From Parasporobacterium sp. (GTDB lineage Bacteria; Bacillota; Clostridia; Lachnospirales; Lachnospiraceae): a DNA stretch of 64,000 bases. The position numbers and the translations under genes are program-made. Shown one piece after another: positions 51,399 through 59,996 of the stretch. The stretch spans positions 1 to 64,000 of the forward strand of contig JAFUBX010000026.1 in NCBI GenBank assembly GCA_017459985.1, read 5' to 3'. Positions within the stretch are counted from its first letter, which is position 1; every line of letters begins with the position of its first letter. The notes under the pieces were generated by a model that was given only the letters and a program-made list of their open reading frames with translations, had not been told where the DNA came from and did no database searches.

Positions 51399-52199
51399 TC
51401 AGGACCGGCACCGTCTGCGGTATTCCGAAGGAGTCTGCCCCTCATTCCGTTTAAACAGCTTGCTGAAATAGGAGAAATTATCGTAACCGGCGGCCAGGGC
51501 CACTTCGGTGATGGGGAGGGACGTGTCCGCCAGCAGCTTCCTGGCTTTTTCCAGACGCCGCTCGGTAATATATTCCAGGACCGGCTTCCCGGTTTCTTTT
51601 TTGAACAGCCGCATGAAATACTGGGGATTGAGATGGACTTCCTCCGCGATCTCGCTGATACTCATATTGGTCTCCAGATGAGTCTCCATGTAGGAAATGG
51701 CATTCTGAATGGTATCTGGAAACACTCTGGAACTGTCAGATTCCTCCCGGAAGTCTTCCGGTTGGGCCGAAACCGCAGAAATCCCCTCGGCTGCAGCCTT
51801 CTGCTTCTCCCGGTTTCTGGCGAAGGCGTCCCGAATCCTTTGGGCTGCCTCAGTCAGAATCCGGTCCATTTCTTCATAATCCACCGGTTTCAGCACATAA
51901 TCCATACTCCCCATGATCAGGGCCTTGCGGACATATTCGTATTCCGGATGGCAGCTGACGAAAACACACTCGATCTCTGGCCGATAGGTCCGGACCCATT
52001 CATACAGTTCCAGTCCGCTGCCGCCGGGCATCTCTACGTCGCAGAGCATCAGATCCACCGTCTCTTCTTCCATGATCCGGATCGCCTGCCGCATCGATTC
52101 CGCCATATAGACCTGGTCAATCCCGTATTTCGGCCAGTCGATCCGCCGCTTCATGGCAGCTGCTGCCACCGCCTCATCATCTACGATCATCGCATTCAT
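51399..52199 (-). CDS. YesN-type response regulator (receiver plus AraC HTH)
   Basis: A 266-residue regulator. The receiver (1-~120) has the acid pair VDDE, the phospho-aspartate in DLMLCDVEMPGGSG and the lysine in YVLKPVDYEE. The C-terminal AraC domain (~165-266) has MSISEIAEEVHLNPQYFMRL, KARKLLADTSLPITEVALAA and YFSKLFKRNEGQTPSEYRR. ATG 52199 follows AAGGAG by 8 bp; a GTG three codons upstream is less likely. It lies 12 bp after the kinase gene and reads towards the GH43-discoidin gene, its likely target. Confidence 0.93.
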   Translation of the reverse strand: MNAMIVDDEAVAAAAMKRRIDWPKYGIDQVYMAESMRQAIRIMEEETVDLMLCDVEMPGGSGLELYEWVRTYRPEIECVFVSCHPEYEYVRKALIMGSMDYVLKPVDYEEMDRILTEAAQRIRDAFARNREKQKAAAEGISAVSAQPEDFREESDSSRVFPDTIQNAISYMETHLETNMSISEIAEEVHLNPQYFMRLFKKETGKPVLEYITERRLEKARKLLADTSLPITEVALAAGYDNFSYFSKLFKRNEGQTPSEYRRRCRS

Positions 52200-52211
52200 C
52201 TGAATCACTCC

Positions 52212-53981
52212 TTATGTTTCCTCATACCGCGCAGGGAATGTCAGCCGGATCTCGGTGCCTTCCCCGTGATTCCATCGTCCCGCTTCAAAAGCCGCATCCT
52301 CGCCAAAGAACAATTTCAGGCGCTCAATGGTATTCTGGATCCCGACGCCCAGCCCCTCCTGCCGTTCTCCGCTCTCCTGAAACTTCCGGATCAGCTCCAG
52401 CACATCATCCCGGATGCCCCTGCCGGTATCCCGGACGACGATCTGCACCATGGGATTCAGATATTTCGCCTCCACCAGGACCTGCACCTGGGCATCATCC
52501 CGCAGTCCGTATTTGATCACGTTTTCCACCAGATTCTGGATCATCAGCGGCGGCATGACGGCTTCCTTCGCTTCATCCTCCATCTTCACTTCGTAGCGGA
52601 TCCGGTTCCCGTACCGGATCTGCTGAATGGTCAGGTAATTGGTAATGTGCTCCAGTTCATCCCCCACCTTCACATAGGGCCTGCTGGCATTTACGATGAA
52701 CTGGAAATATCTGGACAGGCACAGCACCATTTTCTGGATCAGATCATATTCTTCCGGCTCATAGCTGTAAATAATATTCATGGCATTCAGGATAAAATGG
52801 GGCTGGATCTGCTGACTCAGATACTGCAGCCGGATATCCTGCTTCTCCAGTTCCTTTTCATACACATGAATCTTCAGGTCTTTGACGCTGTCCATCATTT
52901 CGTTGAAATTGGAGTTCAGCAGATCGAACTCGTAGGTTCCCGTCCGGGTTCCGATCCGGTAATCCAGATTTCCCTGATCCACATAATCAATGGCATCGAT
53001 CAGGATATTGACCGGCCTGACCAGCCACTGGCTGAACGCTGCGAAAAGCAGCGGGATGCAGATCAGGAAAATAATGCTGATAAACAGAAGAATCCGCATA
53101 TACCCGGGAAGCGTCCTGTCCAGATTGCTCCGGGAGACCAGATCCGCCAGAACCAGATCGCTGTGGGAAGAAAAGGCCGTGAGAATGAGGTATTTCTCGC
53201 CATTTACCGTTACGCTCTGGTCAGAAGCAAACAGGTCGGTCTGCTTCAATTCTTCATCTTCGCTCAGGATGCCCTGTCCGTTCTTTGCGAAAACGACAAT
53301 GTTCGAGGAGGTATCCAGACGAATCAGCTCCAGCAGACGGGAGATCCGGAAACTTGCTCCGTAGCAGGAATTACGGTATTCAAAAATTCCCAGCAGCAGG
53401 TCCTCGTTTCTCTCCGGGACAAACCATCTCGTATGGGAATCCTGCTCCGTATCCCAATACTCTTTCTGAAACACCTCCAGAACTTCCTGGGTCTGGATAT
53501 TGCCGGCAGAAACAAAAAATTCAATGTCCGGAAAATATGCTATGACATGATCCGCCCAGGTATATTCCTGAAGGATATCCGACAATTCTCCGCTTAGCCG
53601 CAGATAGGCGTGCATCCGTTCAATCTCCTGCTCCTGCGCTGTTTCCCCGCCCGATGGCCTCTCTCCGGAACTTACGTTGGAGCCTGTCCCTGATTCCGTC
53701 ATCAGCTTCGCATAATCCTCATTTTCTCTGGAAAGAGTATAGAGTCTTCGTCCCAGATTCTCGAGATAATTATCCAGCTGGTTCATATTCAGTTCCAGCG
53801 CTTCCTGCAGATCATCCGACACCTGGGTCTCCGCCATCCGGATCGCTCGGCTGCTCATGACCAATGTCAGAATGCAGATCGGTACGATAATCAGGAACAT
53901 CAAAAGCGCCAGCCGGAACACCGCTGAATGAAACAGCATTCTGTTTAATTTCTTCCGTTTGAACATCTCCGTTTGTTTCAT
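52212..53981 (-). CDS. YesM-type sensor histidine kinase
   Basis: A 589-residue membrane kinase. TM1 (ALLMFLIIVPICILTLVMS, ~28-46), an extracellular region (~50-270), TM2 (MRILLFISIIFLICIPLLFA, ~295), HAMP (VRPVNILIDAIDYVDQGNLD), His_kinase (QQIQPHFILNAMNIIYS, ~400) and ATPase domain (MIQNLVENVIKYGLR, DTGRGIRDDV, GVGIQNTIERL) follow in order. It pairs with the regulator 12 bp downstream. No ribosome site is visible before the ATG at 53981. It probably senses sugars released near the cell. Confidence 0.93.
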   Translation of the reverse strand: MKQTEMFKRKKLNRMLFHSAVFRLALLMFLIIVPICILTLVMSSRAIRMAETQVSDDLQEALELNMNQLDNYLENLGRRLYTLSRENEDYAKLMTESGTGSNVSSGERPSGGETAQEQEIERMHAYLRLSGELSDILQEYTWADHVIAYFPDIEFFVSAGNIQTQEVLEVFQKEYWDTEQDSHTRWFVPERNEDLLLGIFEYRNSCYGASFRISRLLELIRLDTSSNIVVFAKNGQGILSEDEELKQTDLFASDQSVTVNGEKYLILTAFSSHSDLVLADLVSRSNLDRTLPGYMRILLFISIIFLICIPLLFAAFSQWLVRPVNILIDAIDYVDQGNLDYRIGTRTGTYEFDLLNSNFNEMMDSVKDLKIHVYEKELEKQDIRLQYLSQQIQPHFILNAMNIIYSYEPEEYDLIQKMVLCLSRYFQFIVNASRPYVKVGDELEHITNYLTIQQIRYGNRIRYEVKMEDEAKEAVMPPLMIQNLVENVIKYGLRDDAQVQVLVEAKYLNPMVQIVVRDTGRGIRDDVLELIRKFQESGERQEGLGVGIQNTIERLKLFFGEDAAFEAGRWNHGEGTEIRLTFPARYEET

Positions 53982-54098
53982 ATTTTATTTATAACACAGA
54001 TCCTGCGGAAAGGAAATCGAACGATGTCCTCCGGATGTGAACTGGGGAAAGAACTATAATTCACAGAATTTCATGAACCATCCTTAATCAGAATTCAA

Positions 54099-54127
54099 TT
54101 GACAGTCGGAAATATCTGAACTATAAT
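54099..54127 (+). promoter_or_regulatory. Consensus promoter of the HTH-acyl-CoA ligase operon
   Basis: TTGACA (54099-54104), 17 bp, TATAAT (54122-54127): a perfect sigma-A promoter. A second copy of GAACTATAAT lies at 54051-54060. A perfect promoter before a gene for a DNA-binding protein suggests repression, possibly by its own product. Confidence 0.85.
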
Positions 54128-54193
54128 CATTTTAAGTCAATATTTTGCACTATAGATCAATCACTTCAGAATATCACTGAGAAAGGAGCTGTC

Positions 54194-56035
54194 ATGACAT
54201 TCGGAGACAGATTAAGAACTTTACTGGATGAAAAGGGCATCAGCATGAATGCCCTGGCAAACAAAACCGGGATCACCTACAACATGATCAAGAAATACTG
54301 CAGCACCGGCGCAGAACCGACACTTTCCTATGCGTCCCGCATTGCGGATGCTCTTCAGATCTCCATTGATGAGCTCACCGGACATCAGGTGAAGGAACAG
54401 AAAACCATGTTCCAGCAGGTCTTTGAATCGGACTTTACCTATATTGCCGGATTTATGAGAAATGTCCGCCGGTTCCCGGGCAAGACCGCCGTCATCGATC
54501 CCCTGACGGAGCGGGAATGGGACTACGTCGGCCTGAACGCGGATGTCAACCGGTTTGCCAACGCCCTGCAGGAGCGGGGGATCGGCAAAGGGGATGTGGT
54601 CCTTTATCAGCTGCTGAACAGCATCGAGTGGCTGTACTGCTATCTCGCCCCGCAGAAGCTCGGCGCCGTCAACAGCCCCGCCAATTACAATTTCTCCCCT
54701 GGCGAGACCTCCGTATGCATCGACAGCAGCATGCCCAAAGTCTATGTTTACGATGCCAGCCTGAAGGACATGGCAGTCAAGGCGCTGGAGCTTGCCAAAG
54801 TAAAACCCCAGATCGTGCTGATGACCGGCGAAGGCGAAGTCCCGGAAGGACATCTCCGTTTTGATGATTTTGTCCGGGAATTTCCGGAAACGGAGCCTGA
54901 GACCGATTATATCCCGCATATGTATGACGAAGCCATGAGACTGTATACCTCCGGAACCACCGGCAAGCCCAAAGGAGTTCCGGTCTTCCATGCCAATGAA
55001 GTCATGAGCGCCCACGACGTGCTGATACATTTTCCGATGGATCTGAGAGATCGGACCATGAACACCACGCCCTGGTTCCATCGGGGCGGAATCCATTCCG
55101 GTGGCCCTACTCCGACCCTGTACGCCGGCGGAACCATTATTATCATGAAGAATTTCCAGAGTCTGCTGACTCTGAAATATGTGGAGAAATATAAGATCAC
55201 CTTCCTGATCGGCGTACCGTCGATCATCAAGATGCTGGTCCGCCATCAGCAGAAATACAACGCAGATCTGTCCAGCCTCAAAGGCATCATCACCATGGGA
55301 GCCCCCTTTGAGCGGGCGGACTGCCTTAAGGTCCATGAATTCCTGACGCCGAATCTGTTCAACGGCTACGGAACCACAGAAACCTTCTGGAACACCTTCC
55401 TTCGTCCCTATGATCTTCCGGAGATGGCAGGAACCGCCGGCAGATCCTGTACTGACGATGAAGTCCGCGTGGTCCGGGTCTACGATGACCGCAAAGCCGA
55501 ACCGGAGGATCTGGCCGCTATGGACGAGTGTGAGACCGGCGAAGTCATCATCCGTTCCCCGAAATCCTCTTATGGCTATTACAATAATCCGGAGGAGGAC
55601 GCGAACAAGTTCTACAAGGGCTGGATGTACACCGGCGATCTGGCCACCTGGGACAAGCATCAGTTTATCACGATTTCCGGCAGAAAGGACGACATGATCA
55701 TTTCCGGCGGCGAAAATATCTATCCGCCGATCATTGAAGAGGCCATCAATACCTGCCCGAAGGTTGCCTCCTGCGCTGTGACCGGAGTCCCGGACGCTGT
55801 CCGCGGAGAGGCCGTGGTGGCCTACATCATCCCGGCTGACGACTCCCTGACCGTCGGCGATCTTGTGGATCACTGCAACCGGTCCGACATGCTGTCCGGA
55901 TACAAGCGGCCGCGGTATTACCGGTTTGTCAGGGAACTTCCCATGACAGCCACCGGCAAGCTGCAGCATTATATTGTGAAGGAAATGGCCCTGAACGACC
56001 TGGAGAACGGGCTGCTGAAGCTGGCCGCAAAATAA
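54194..56035 (+). CDS. Acyl-CoA synthetase (ANL family) fused to an N-terminal Xre helix-turn-helix
   Basis: A 613-residue single-frame fusion. Residues 1-~63 are an Xre/HTH_3 domain (MTFGDRLRTLLDEKGISMNA, LANKTGITYNMIKKYC, YASRIADALQISIDELTG). Residues ~70-613 are a complete adenylate-forming ligase: P-loop YTSGTTGKPKG (~250), NGYGTTE (~393), MYTGDL (~477), the hinge SGRKDDMIISGGENIYP and the late catalytic lysine in MTATGKLQ. It should activate a carboxylic acid to an acyl-CoA; the acid is unknown. The HTH may make it an autoregulator. RBS AAAGGAG. It opens an operon with a thioesterase. Confidence 0.92.
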   Translation: MTFGDRLRTLLDEKGISMNALANKTGITYNMIKKYCSTGAEPTLSYASRIADALQISIDELTGHQVKEQKTMFQQVFESDFTYIAGFMRNVRRFPGKTAVIDPLTEREWDYVGLNADVNRFANALQERGIGKGDVVLYQLLNSIEWLYCYLAPQKLGAVNSPANYNFSPGETSVCIDSSMPKVYVYDASLKDMAVKALELAKVKPQIVLMTGEGEVPEGHLRFDDFVREFPETEPETDYIPHMYDEAMRLYTSGTTGKPKGVPVFHANEVMSAHDVLIHFPMDLRDRTMNTTPWFHRGGIHSGGPTPTLYAGGTIIIMKNFQSLLTLKYVEKYKITFLIGVPSIIKMLVRHQQKYNADLSSLKGIITMGAPFERADCLKVHEFLTPNLFNGYGTTETFWNTFLRPYDLPEMAGTAGRSCTDDEVRVVRVYDDRKAEPEDLAAMDECETGEVIIRSPKSSYGYYNNPEEDANKFYKGWMYTGDLATWDKHQFITISGRKDDMIISGGENIYPPIIEEAINTCPKVASCAVTGVPDAVRGEAVVAYIIPADDSLTVGDLVDHCNRSDMLSGYKRPRYYRFVRELPMTATGKLQHYIVKEMALNDLENGLLKLAAK

Positions 56036-56046
56036 GGAGGAGACCC

Positions 56047-56466
56047 ATGGAACCTTATACCCGAAAAGTTTATTACTACGAGACCGATAAAATGGCCATT
56101 GTCCATAACGCCAACTATCTGCGGATTTTCGAGGAGGCACGGCTTCATTTCATGGAGCAGCTGCAAGTTCCCTACACCCAGGTGGAGGCGGAGGGGATTC
56201 TGATCCCTGTGGTGGACGCCTATGTCCGGTATCATCACACACTGAAATACGGGGATGTCTTCCGGGTTTCCATGCAGCTTCCGGAATATAACGGAATCAA
56301 GATGTCCTTCCGGTACGAGATCCGCCGGGAAGGCGATGAAGAACTGATCGCCACAGGGTATTCCAGCCACTGTTTTGTTGACGAGATCACCCGGATCCCT
56401 CTGAATATGAAAAAGAGAATGCCGGCTGCCCATGAGATCATGATGGCCGCCGTCAGCAGGGAATAA
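56047..56466 (+). CDS. Acyl-CoA thioesterase, 4HBT (YbgC/FadM) family
   Basis: A 139-residue hot-dog-fold thioesterase. The motif YYETDKMAIVHNANYLRIFE has the catalytic aspartate region and the N-A-N-Y signature; FMEQLQVPYTQVEAEGILIP and YVRYHHTLKYGDVFRV follow. It lies 11 bp after the ligase gene with RBS AAGGAGG, so ligase and thioesterase are made together and may act on the same acyl-CoA. Confidence 0.9.
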   Translation: MEPYTRKVYYYETDKMAIVHNANYLRIFEEARLHFMEQLQVPYTQVEAEGILIPVVDAYVRYHHTLKYGDVFRVSMQLPEYNGIKMSFRYEIRREGDEELIATGYSSHCFVDEITRIPLNMKKRMPAAHEIMMAAVSRE

Positions 56467-56511
56467 GCCACGCAGACCACCATTTTCGTCGGCAAAGGAG
56501 CAATATCCGAT

Positions 56512-57243
56512 ATGAGATTACTGATCATCCGGCATGCGGATCCGGATTATAAAAACGACTCCATCACAGAAAAAGGATGGCGGGAAGCGCAGCTGCTGTC
56601 CGCACGGCTTGCAAAGGAGTCCATCTCCGCCTTTTATGTCTCCACCATGGGCCGGGCACGGGACACGGCGTCCCTGACGCTGGAGAAAATGCAGGCGGAA
56701 GCGGCGGAATGCGACTGGCTCCGGGAATTCCCCCACCGGATCAACCGTCCGGATGTGACGGGTAAACGAAGTATCCCCTGGGACTGGCTCCCGGAGGACT
56801 GGACCTGCGTGGAAGAGTATTTCCAAAAAGACCGCTGGTATGAAACGCCGGTTATGCAGGAGGGACAGGTCAAAGAAAAATACGACGAGGTCCTGAAAGA
56901 ATTTGACCGTATCCTCGCGTCTCACGGCTATGTCCGGGAGGGCGGCTTATACCGGGCGGAACGGCCGAACCGGGACACCCTGGCCTTCTTTTGTCATTTC
57001 GGGCTGGAATGCGTGCTCCTGTCGCATCTGATGGATGTCTCCCCCATGATCCTGTGGCATCATACCTGTGCTTCCCCATCCTCCGTTACGTCTCTTTATA
57101 CCGAGGAGCGCAGGCAGGGAAAGGCCATCTTCCGGATGAATTATTTCGGGGATGTTTCCCATCTTTATGCAGGGGAGGAGCCGCTCTCCTTCCAGGCCCG
57201 GTTCTGCGAGACCTGGGACGATCCCGACGAGCGGCACGACTGA
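56512..57243 (+). CDS. Histidine phosphatase superfamily protein
   Basis: A 243-residue phosphoglycerate-mutase-like protein. The catalytic motif LLIIRHADPDY (RHxDP variant of RHGE) is at residue 2, VSTMGRARDTASLTL has the second arginine, and FCHFGLECVLLSHLM has the second histidine. Members dephosphorylate sugars, nucleotides or CoA-linked metabolites. It lies 45 bp after the thioesterase; RBS AAGGAG, 11 bp before the ATG. Confidence 0.88.
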   Translation: MRLLIIRHADPDYKNDSITEKGWREAQLLSARLAKESISAFYVSTMGRARDTASLTLEKMQAEAAECDWLREFPHRINRPDVTGKRSIPWDWLPEDWTCVEEYFQKDRWYETPVMQEGQVKEKYDEVLKEFDRILASHGYVREGGLYRAERPNRDTLAFFCHFGLECVLLSHLMDVSPMILWHHTCASPSSVTSLYTEERRQGKAIFRMNYFGDVSHLYAGEEPLSFQARFCETWDDPDERHD

Positions 57244-57257
57244 TCGGAGAGATTCTC

Positions 57258-57413
57258 ATGACGGACAAACTGACTTCCACCATCCTTCATCCGATTCCGC
57301 CAACCTATGATTCCCGCTCCCGGGTTCTGATACTCGGGAGTTTTCCTTCTGTGAAATCCCGGGAAATGATGTATTTCTACGGACATCCCCAGAACCGGTT
57401 CTGGAAAGCGCCG
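57258..57413 (+). pseudogene. DNA-deoxyinosine glycosylase fragment (5' end only)
   Basis: About 50 residues match the start of the small uracil/deoxyinosine glycosylase family: HPIPPTYDSRSRVLILGSFP, SVKSREMMYFYGHPQNRFWK. The homology stops at FWK (~57410), where the end of the convergent ThuA gene begins, so a deletion has removed about 110 codons. ATG 57258 has GGAGAG upstream. Frame continues into unrelated sequence to 58196. Confidence 0.75.
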
Positions 57414-58235
57414 TCAGGGCTGCTTCCTGCCCTTTTCCCTCAGCATTTCCGGGGACTGCAGGATATTCGGGCAGTTCATCTCATTTCTCCATTTTGCCGG
57501 GGCTGCCCATTTCACAGCATTACAGATGATCCGGAGGATATAGGGATTATGATAAGATGGACTGGTCTCGTGTCCCGGCTGAAAATAAAAGACCTTTCCA
57601 TAGCCCCGGGTCCAGGTGCAGCCGGACCGCAGCAGCTCGCCTCCCGAAAACCAGCTCATGAAAACAATCTCGTCCGGCGCAGGGATATCAAAAACTTCTC
57701 CGTACATTTCCTCTTCTTCCAGTTCGAAATATTCCGGGATGCCCTCTGCGATCGGATGGGCCGGCGCTGTATTCCAGATCCGGCAGAAATCCCCCTCCCG
57801 CCAGCGCAGCGTTCCGCTGGCTCCCAATACGGACATGAAGGGTTTGGACTTATGGGCGGAATGCAGCGCGATAAATCCCATTCCCTTCTGGATCCGTTCC
57901 ACAATCCGTTTTACCAGCTCGTCCGGCACCGCGTCATGGGAAATGTGGGCCCACCAGATCAGTACATCGGTGTGCTCCAGCAATTCCTCCGGCAGTCCGA
58001 AATCCGGGTCGTACAGAGTCGCGCAGGTCACCTGCATCTGCGGATCCGCTTCCAGCGCCTTTCGGATCGGGGCCATCAGCCCCTCCGGATAAACCTGATG
58101 AATCTTCTCGCTTGCCTGCGCTGTATAAAATTCAAAATTCCGGAAATCCTCTTCGGAGATCCCGGGCCTTACCAGATCCCGGCGAAGATATCCTGATTCC
58201 TGTGTATATTCATACCATATCGTTACATGCAGCAT
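57414..58235 (-). CDS. ThuA-like domain protein
   Basis: A 273-residue cytoplasmic protein of the ThuA (trehalose utilisation) group, a glutamine-amidotransferase-like fold of unclear reaction. Signs: VTIWYEYTQESG at the start, HTDVLIWWAHISHDAVPDEL (~90), GMGFIALHSAHKSKPF (~120), GYGKVFYFQPGHETSPSYHN (~225). AAAGGAG precedes the ATG. It stops exactly at the broken end of the glycosylase fragment. ThuA genes often accompany sugar-phosphate isomerases and Gfo/Idh/MocA oxidoreductases, which fits the C-glycoside genes 2 kb away. Confidence 0.85.
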   Translation of the reverse strand: MLHVTIWYEYTQESGYLRRDLVRPGISEEDFRNFEFYTAQASEKIHQVYPEGLMAPIRKALEADPQMQVTCATLYDPDFGLPEELLEHTDVLIWWAHISHDAVPDELVKRIVERIQKGMGFIALHSAHKSKPFMSVLGASGTLRWREGDFCRIWNTAPAHPIAEGIPEYFELEEEEMYGEVFDIPAPDEIVFMSWFSGGELLRSGCTWTRGYGKVFYFQPGHETSPSYHNPYILRIICNAVKWAAPAKWRNEMNCPNILQSPEMLREKGRKQP

Positions 58236-58332
58236 GTCTGTTCTCCTTTAATCGTAATCCGCCTCTGAAATATCCGTCCAGCTGAAACGCCGTCCGTATT
58301 ACCGGGCCGGAACCGCAGCCGCTCTATCCGCG

Positions 58333-59742
58333 CTACAGCCGCAGCAGTTCCTGCGGTTTCGCGATGATATAATCCGCTCCGGCGCGGCTCAGTTCCTCAT
58401 AATCGCCGTAGCCATACAGGACGCCGGCGCATTTGATCTGATTGGCCGCGGCCCCCAGGACATCCTGCTCCCGGTCGCCCACCATCAGAACCTTTGACTT
58501 GTCTTCCACCCCGAGACTTTCCAGCGCATAACGGATCACATCCGCCTTCCGGCTCCGGCTGCCGTCCATGGTCGCTCCCGCCACGAAATCAAAATACGGA
58601 TACAGATCAAAATGTTTCAGGATCCTCACCGCAAATTCCTCCGGCTTCGAAGTGGCAAGCGCCACTGTTTTCCCATGGGCCTTCAGATCCGCCAGTTCCT
58701 CTGCGATCCCGTCATAGGGCCGGTTCTCGAAGATCCCCCGATCCCGGAAATACTCCCGGTAATATTCCACCGCCTCCAGGGCCTGCTCCTTCGGGAAATC
58801 ATAGAAATTCATAAATGACTCCACCAGCGGAGGCCCGATAAACCGGTACAGAGTGGTCCGGTCCGTCACCCCGATCCCGTATTTTCGCAGGGCGTACATC
58901 ACGGAATTGGTGATCCCCTCCCCGGGGTCTGTCAGGGTTCCGTCCAGATCGAACAGATAATACGTATAGCCGTCCTTCGCTTCCCGGGCGGTTGTCTGAC
59001 TGCTTTCATGATAAAACTGCATCGGGCTGACTCCCTCCACTTTCTTGAAGACGCGGGAAAAATAATAGGGATCGTCGAACCCGCATTTCGAAGCGATCTC
59101 CGTCACGGACATGATGCTCTTATTCTGAAGGAGAAGCTGTTTGGCCAGCTGCACCTTCAGTTTCTGATAATACTGCAGCAGCGAGCAGCCGGTCTGCTCC
59201 CGGAAGAGTTTGCGGAAATGATTCGGCGAATAGGCGGAACTTTCCGCGACCTGATGGATCTCAAACTGCCTCTCTGCCACATGATCCGCCAGCAGCTTCT
59301 GGGCTCTGATCACTTCCGGATTCAGCAGCGTCGCCTGTTTCCAGTGGCTGAGAAGGTTCTGCATGGCATCCACCACACACCGCAGAAACCGCTCCGCGTA
59401 AACATCCGTAGAGGGATTCAGCGGATACTCAAAGGCGACCCGGAACAAAGAATCAAAGGTCCTTCGTTCATCGTCCTGAAACACCAGCACGTCCTCCGGC
59501 TCCGACTTGAAACAGAAATCCCGGATCAGGACGCTGCCGTCGATAAATCCCTTCCGGGACTTTTTGCTGTGGGGGATCCCGGGGCGGATGCAGAAGATCG
59601 TTCCCGGGCGGAACTCATAGGTCTGCTCCCCGATCACGGCTGTTCCGCTGCCCTCCAGATTGAGAAGGATCTCCCACATCTCATGGCTGTGGGTCGGATA
59701 GTCGTAGATCTTTTTATTCTGACTCATTACGAAAAAATCCAT
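58333..59742 (-). CDS. AraC-type regulator fused to a HAD phosphatase
   Basis: A 469-residue single-frame fusion. The cupin part (~1-110) shows YPTHSHEMWEILLNLEGSG and FRPGTIFCIRPGIPHS. The AraC helix-turn-helix (~150-248) shows FEIHQVAESSAYSPNHFRKL and CGFDDPYYFSRVFKKVEGVS. The HAD part (~258-469) has motif I YYLFDLDGTLTD, motif II TVALATSKPEEFA, the lysine in RSRKADVIRYAL and motif IV VLMVGDREQDVLGA, all apparently active, as in phosphoglycolate-phosphatase-like enzymes. It may act on a sugar phosphate that is also the inducer. RBS GGAAGGAG. It is divergent from the C-glycoside deglycosidase pair. Confidence 0.9.
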   Translation of the reverse strand: MDFFVMSQNKKIYDYPTHSHEMWEILLNLEGSGTAVIGEQTYEFRPGTIFCIRPGIPHSKKSRKGFIDGSVLIRDFCFKSEPEDVLVFQDDERRTFDSLFRVAFEYPLNPSTDVYAERFLRCVVDAMQNLLSHWKQATLLNPEVIRAQKLLADHVAERQFEIHQVAESSAYSPNHFRKLFREQTGCSLLQYYQKLKVQLAKQLLLQNKSIMSVTEIASKCGFDDPYYFSRVFKKVEGVSPMQFYHESSQTTAREAKDGYTYYLFDLDGTLTDPGEGITNSVMYALRKYGIGVTDRTTLYRFIGPPLVESFMNFYDFPKEQALEAVEYYREYFRDRGIFENRPYDGIAEELADLKAHGKTVALATSKPEEFAVRILKHFDLYPYFDFVAGATMDGSRSRKADVIRYALESLGVEDKSKVLMVGDREQDVLGAAANQIKCAGVLYGYGDYEELSRAGADYIIAKPQELLRL

Positions 59743-59850
59743 TTTCGCTCCTTCCGCAACTCATTTTCATTTCATAAACACACCCAGTGTTCCGGTTTCT
59801 ATTGTATTCACAAATCGTAATTTTGTCCATCAAAATCATTAGAAGGTGTA

Positions 59851-59879
59851 TGGAAATCAAATCTGTCTTCCCGTATAAT
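59851..59879 (+). promoter_or_regulatory. Promoter of the C-glycoside deglycosidase pair
   Basis: TGGAAA (59851-59856), 17 bp, TATAAT (59874-59879), giving a leader of about 110 nt. Confidence 0.7.
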
Positions 59880-59898
59880 TTATACAGAAACAAAAAAT

Positions 59899-59965
59899 CC
59901 GGTCCTTTCTGCAGGATTATGGCACCAGGGAAATGACAGCAGGGAATCCCGCAGCAAAGGACCGG
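59899..59965 (+). other. Long-range hairpin in the leader RNA
   Basis: CCGGTCCTTTCTGC (59899-59912) and GCAGCAAAGGACCGG (59951-59965) pair over 14 bp with one bulge, enclosing ~38 nt. It lies wholly in the untranslated leader, ends 17 bp before AAAGGAGGG, and could stabilise or regulate the mRNA. Confidence 0.6.
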
Positions 59966-59996
59966 GATCTCACAGTATTTAAAGGAGGGTTTCATT

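Noticed and set aside
51384..53597. 737-residue plus-strand open frame
   Set aside because: It is antisense to the YesN/YesM genes, whose motifs are complete; composition is histidine/proline-rich as in mirror frames of GC-biased genes, with no domain seen.
54221..56140. 639-residue minus-strand open frame
   Set aside because: It is the mirror of the HTH-acyl-CoA ligase gene; no ribosome site and no recognisable domain.
56991..58196. Single 401-residue protein on the plus strand
   Set aside because: It is a chance joining of a phosphatase mirror frame, the glycosylase fragment and the antisense of ThuA.
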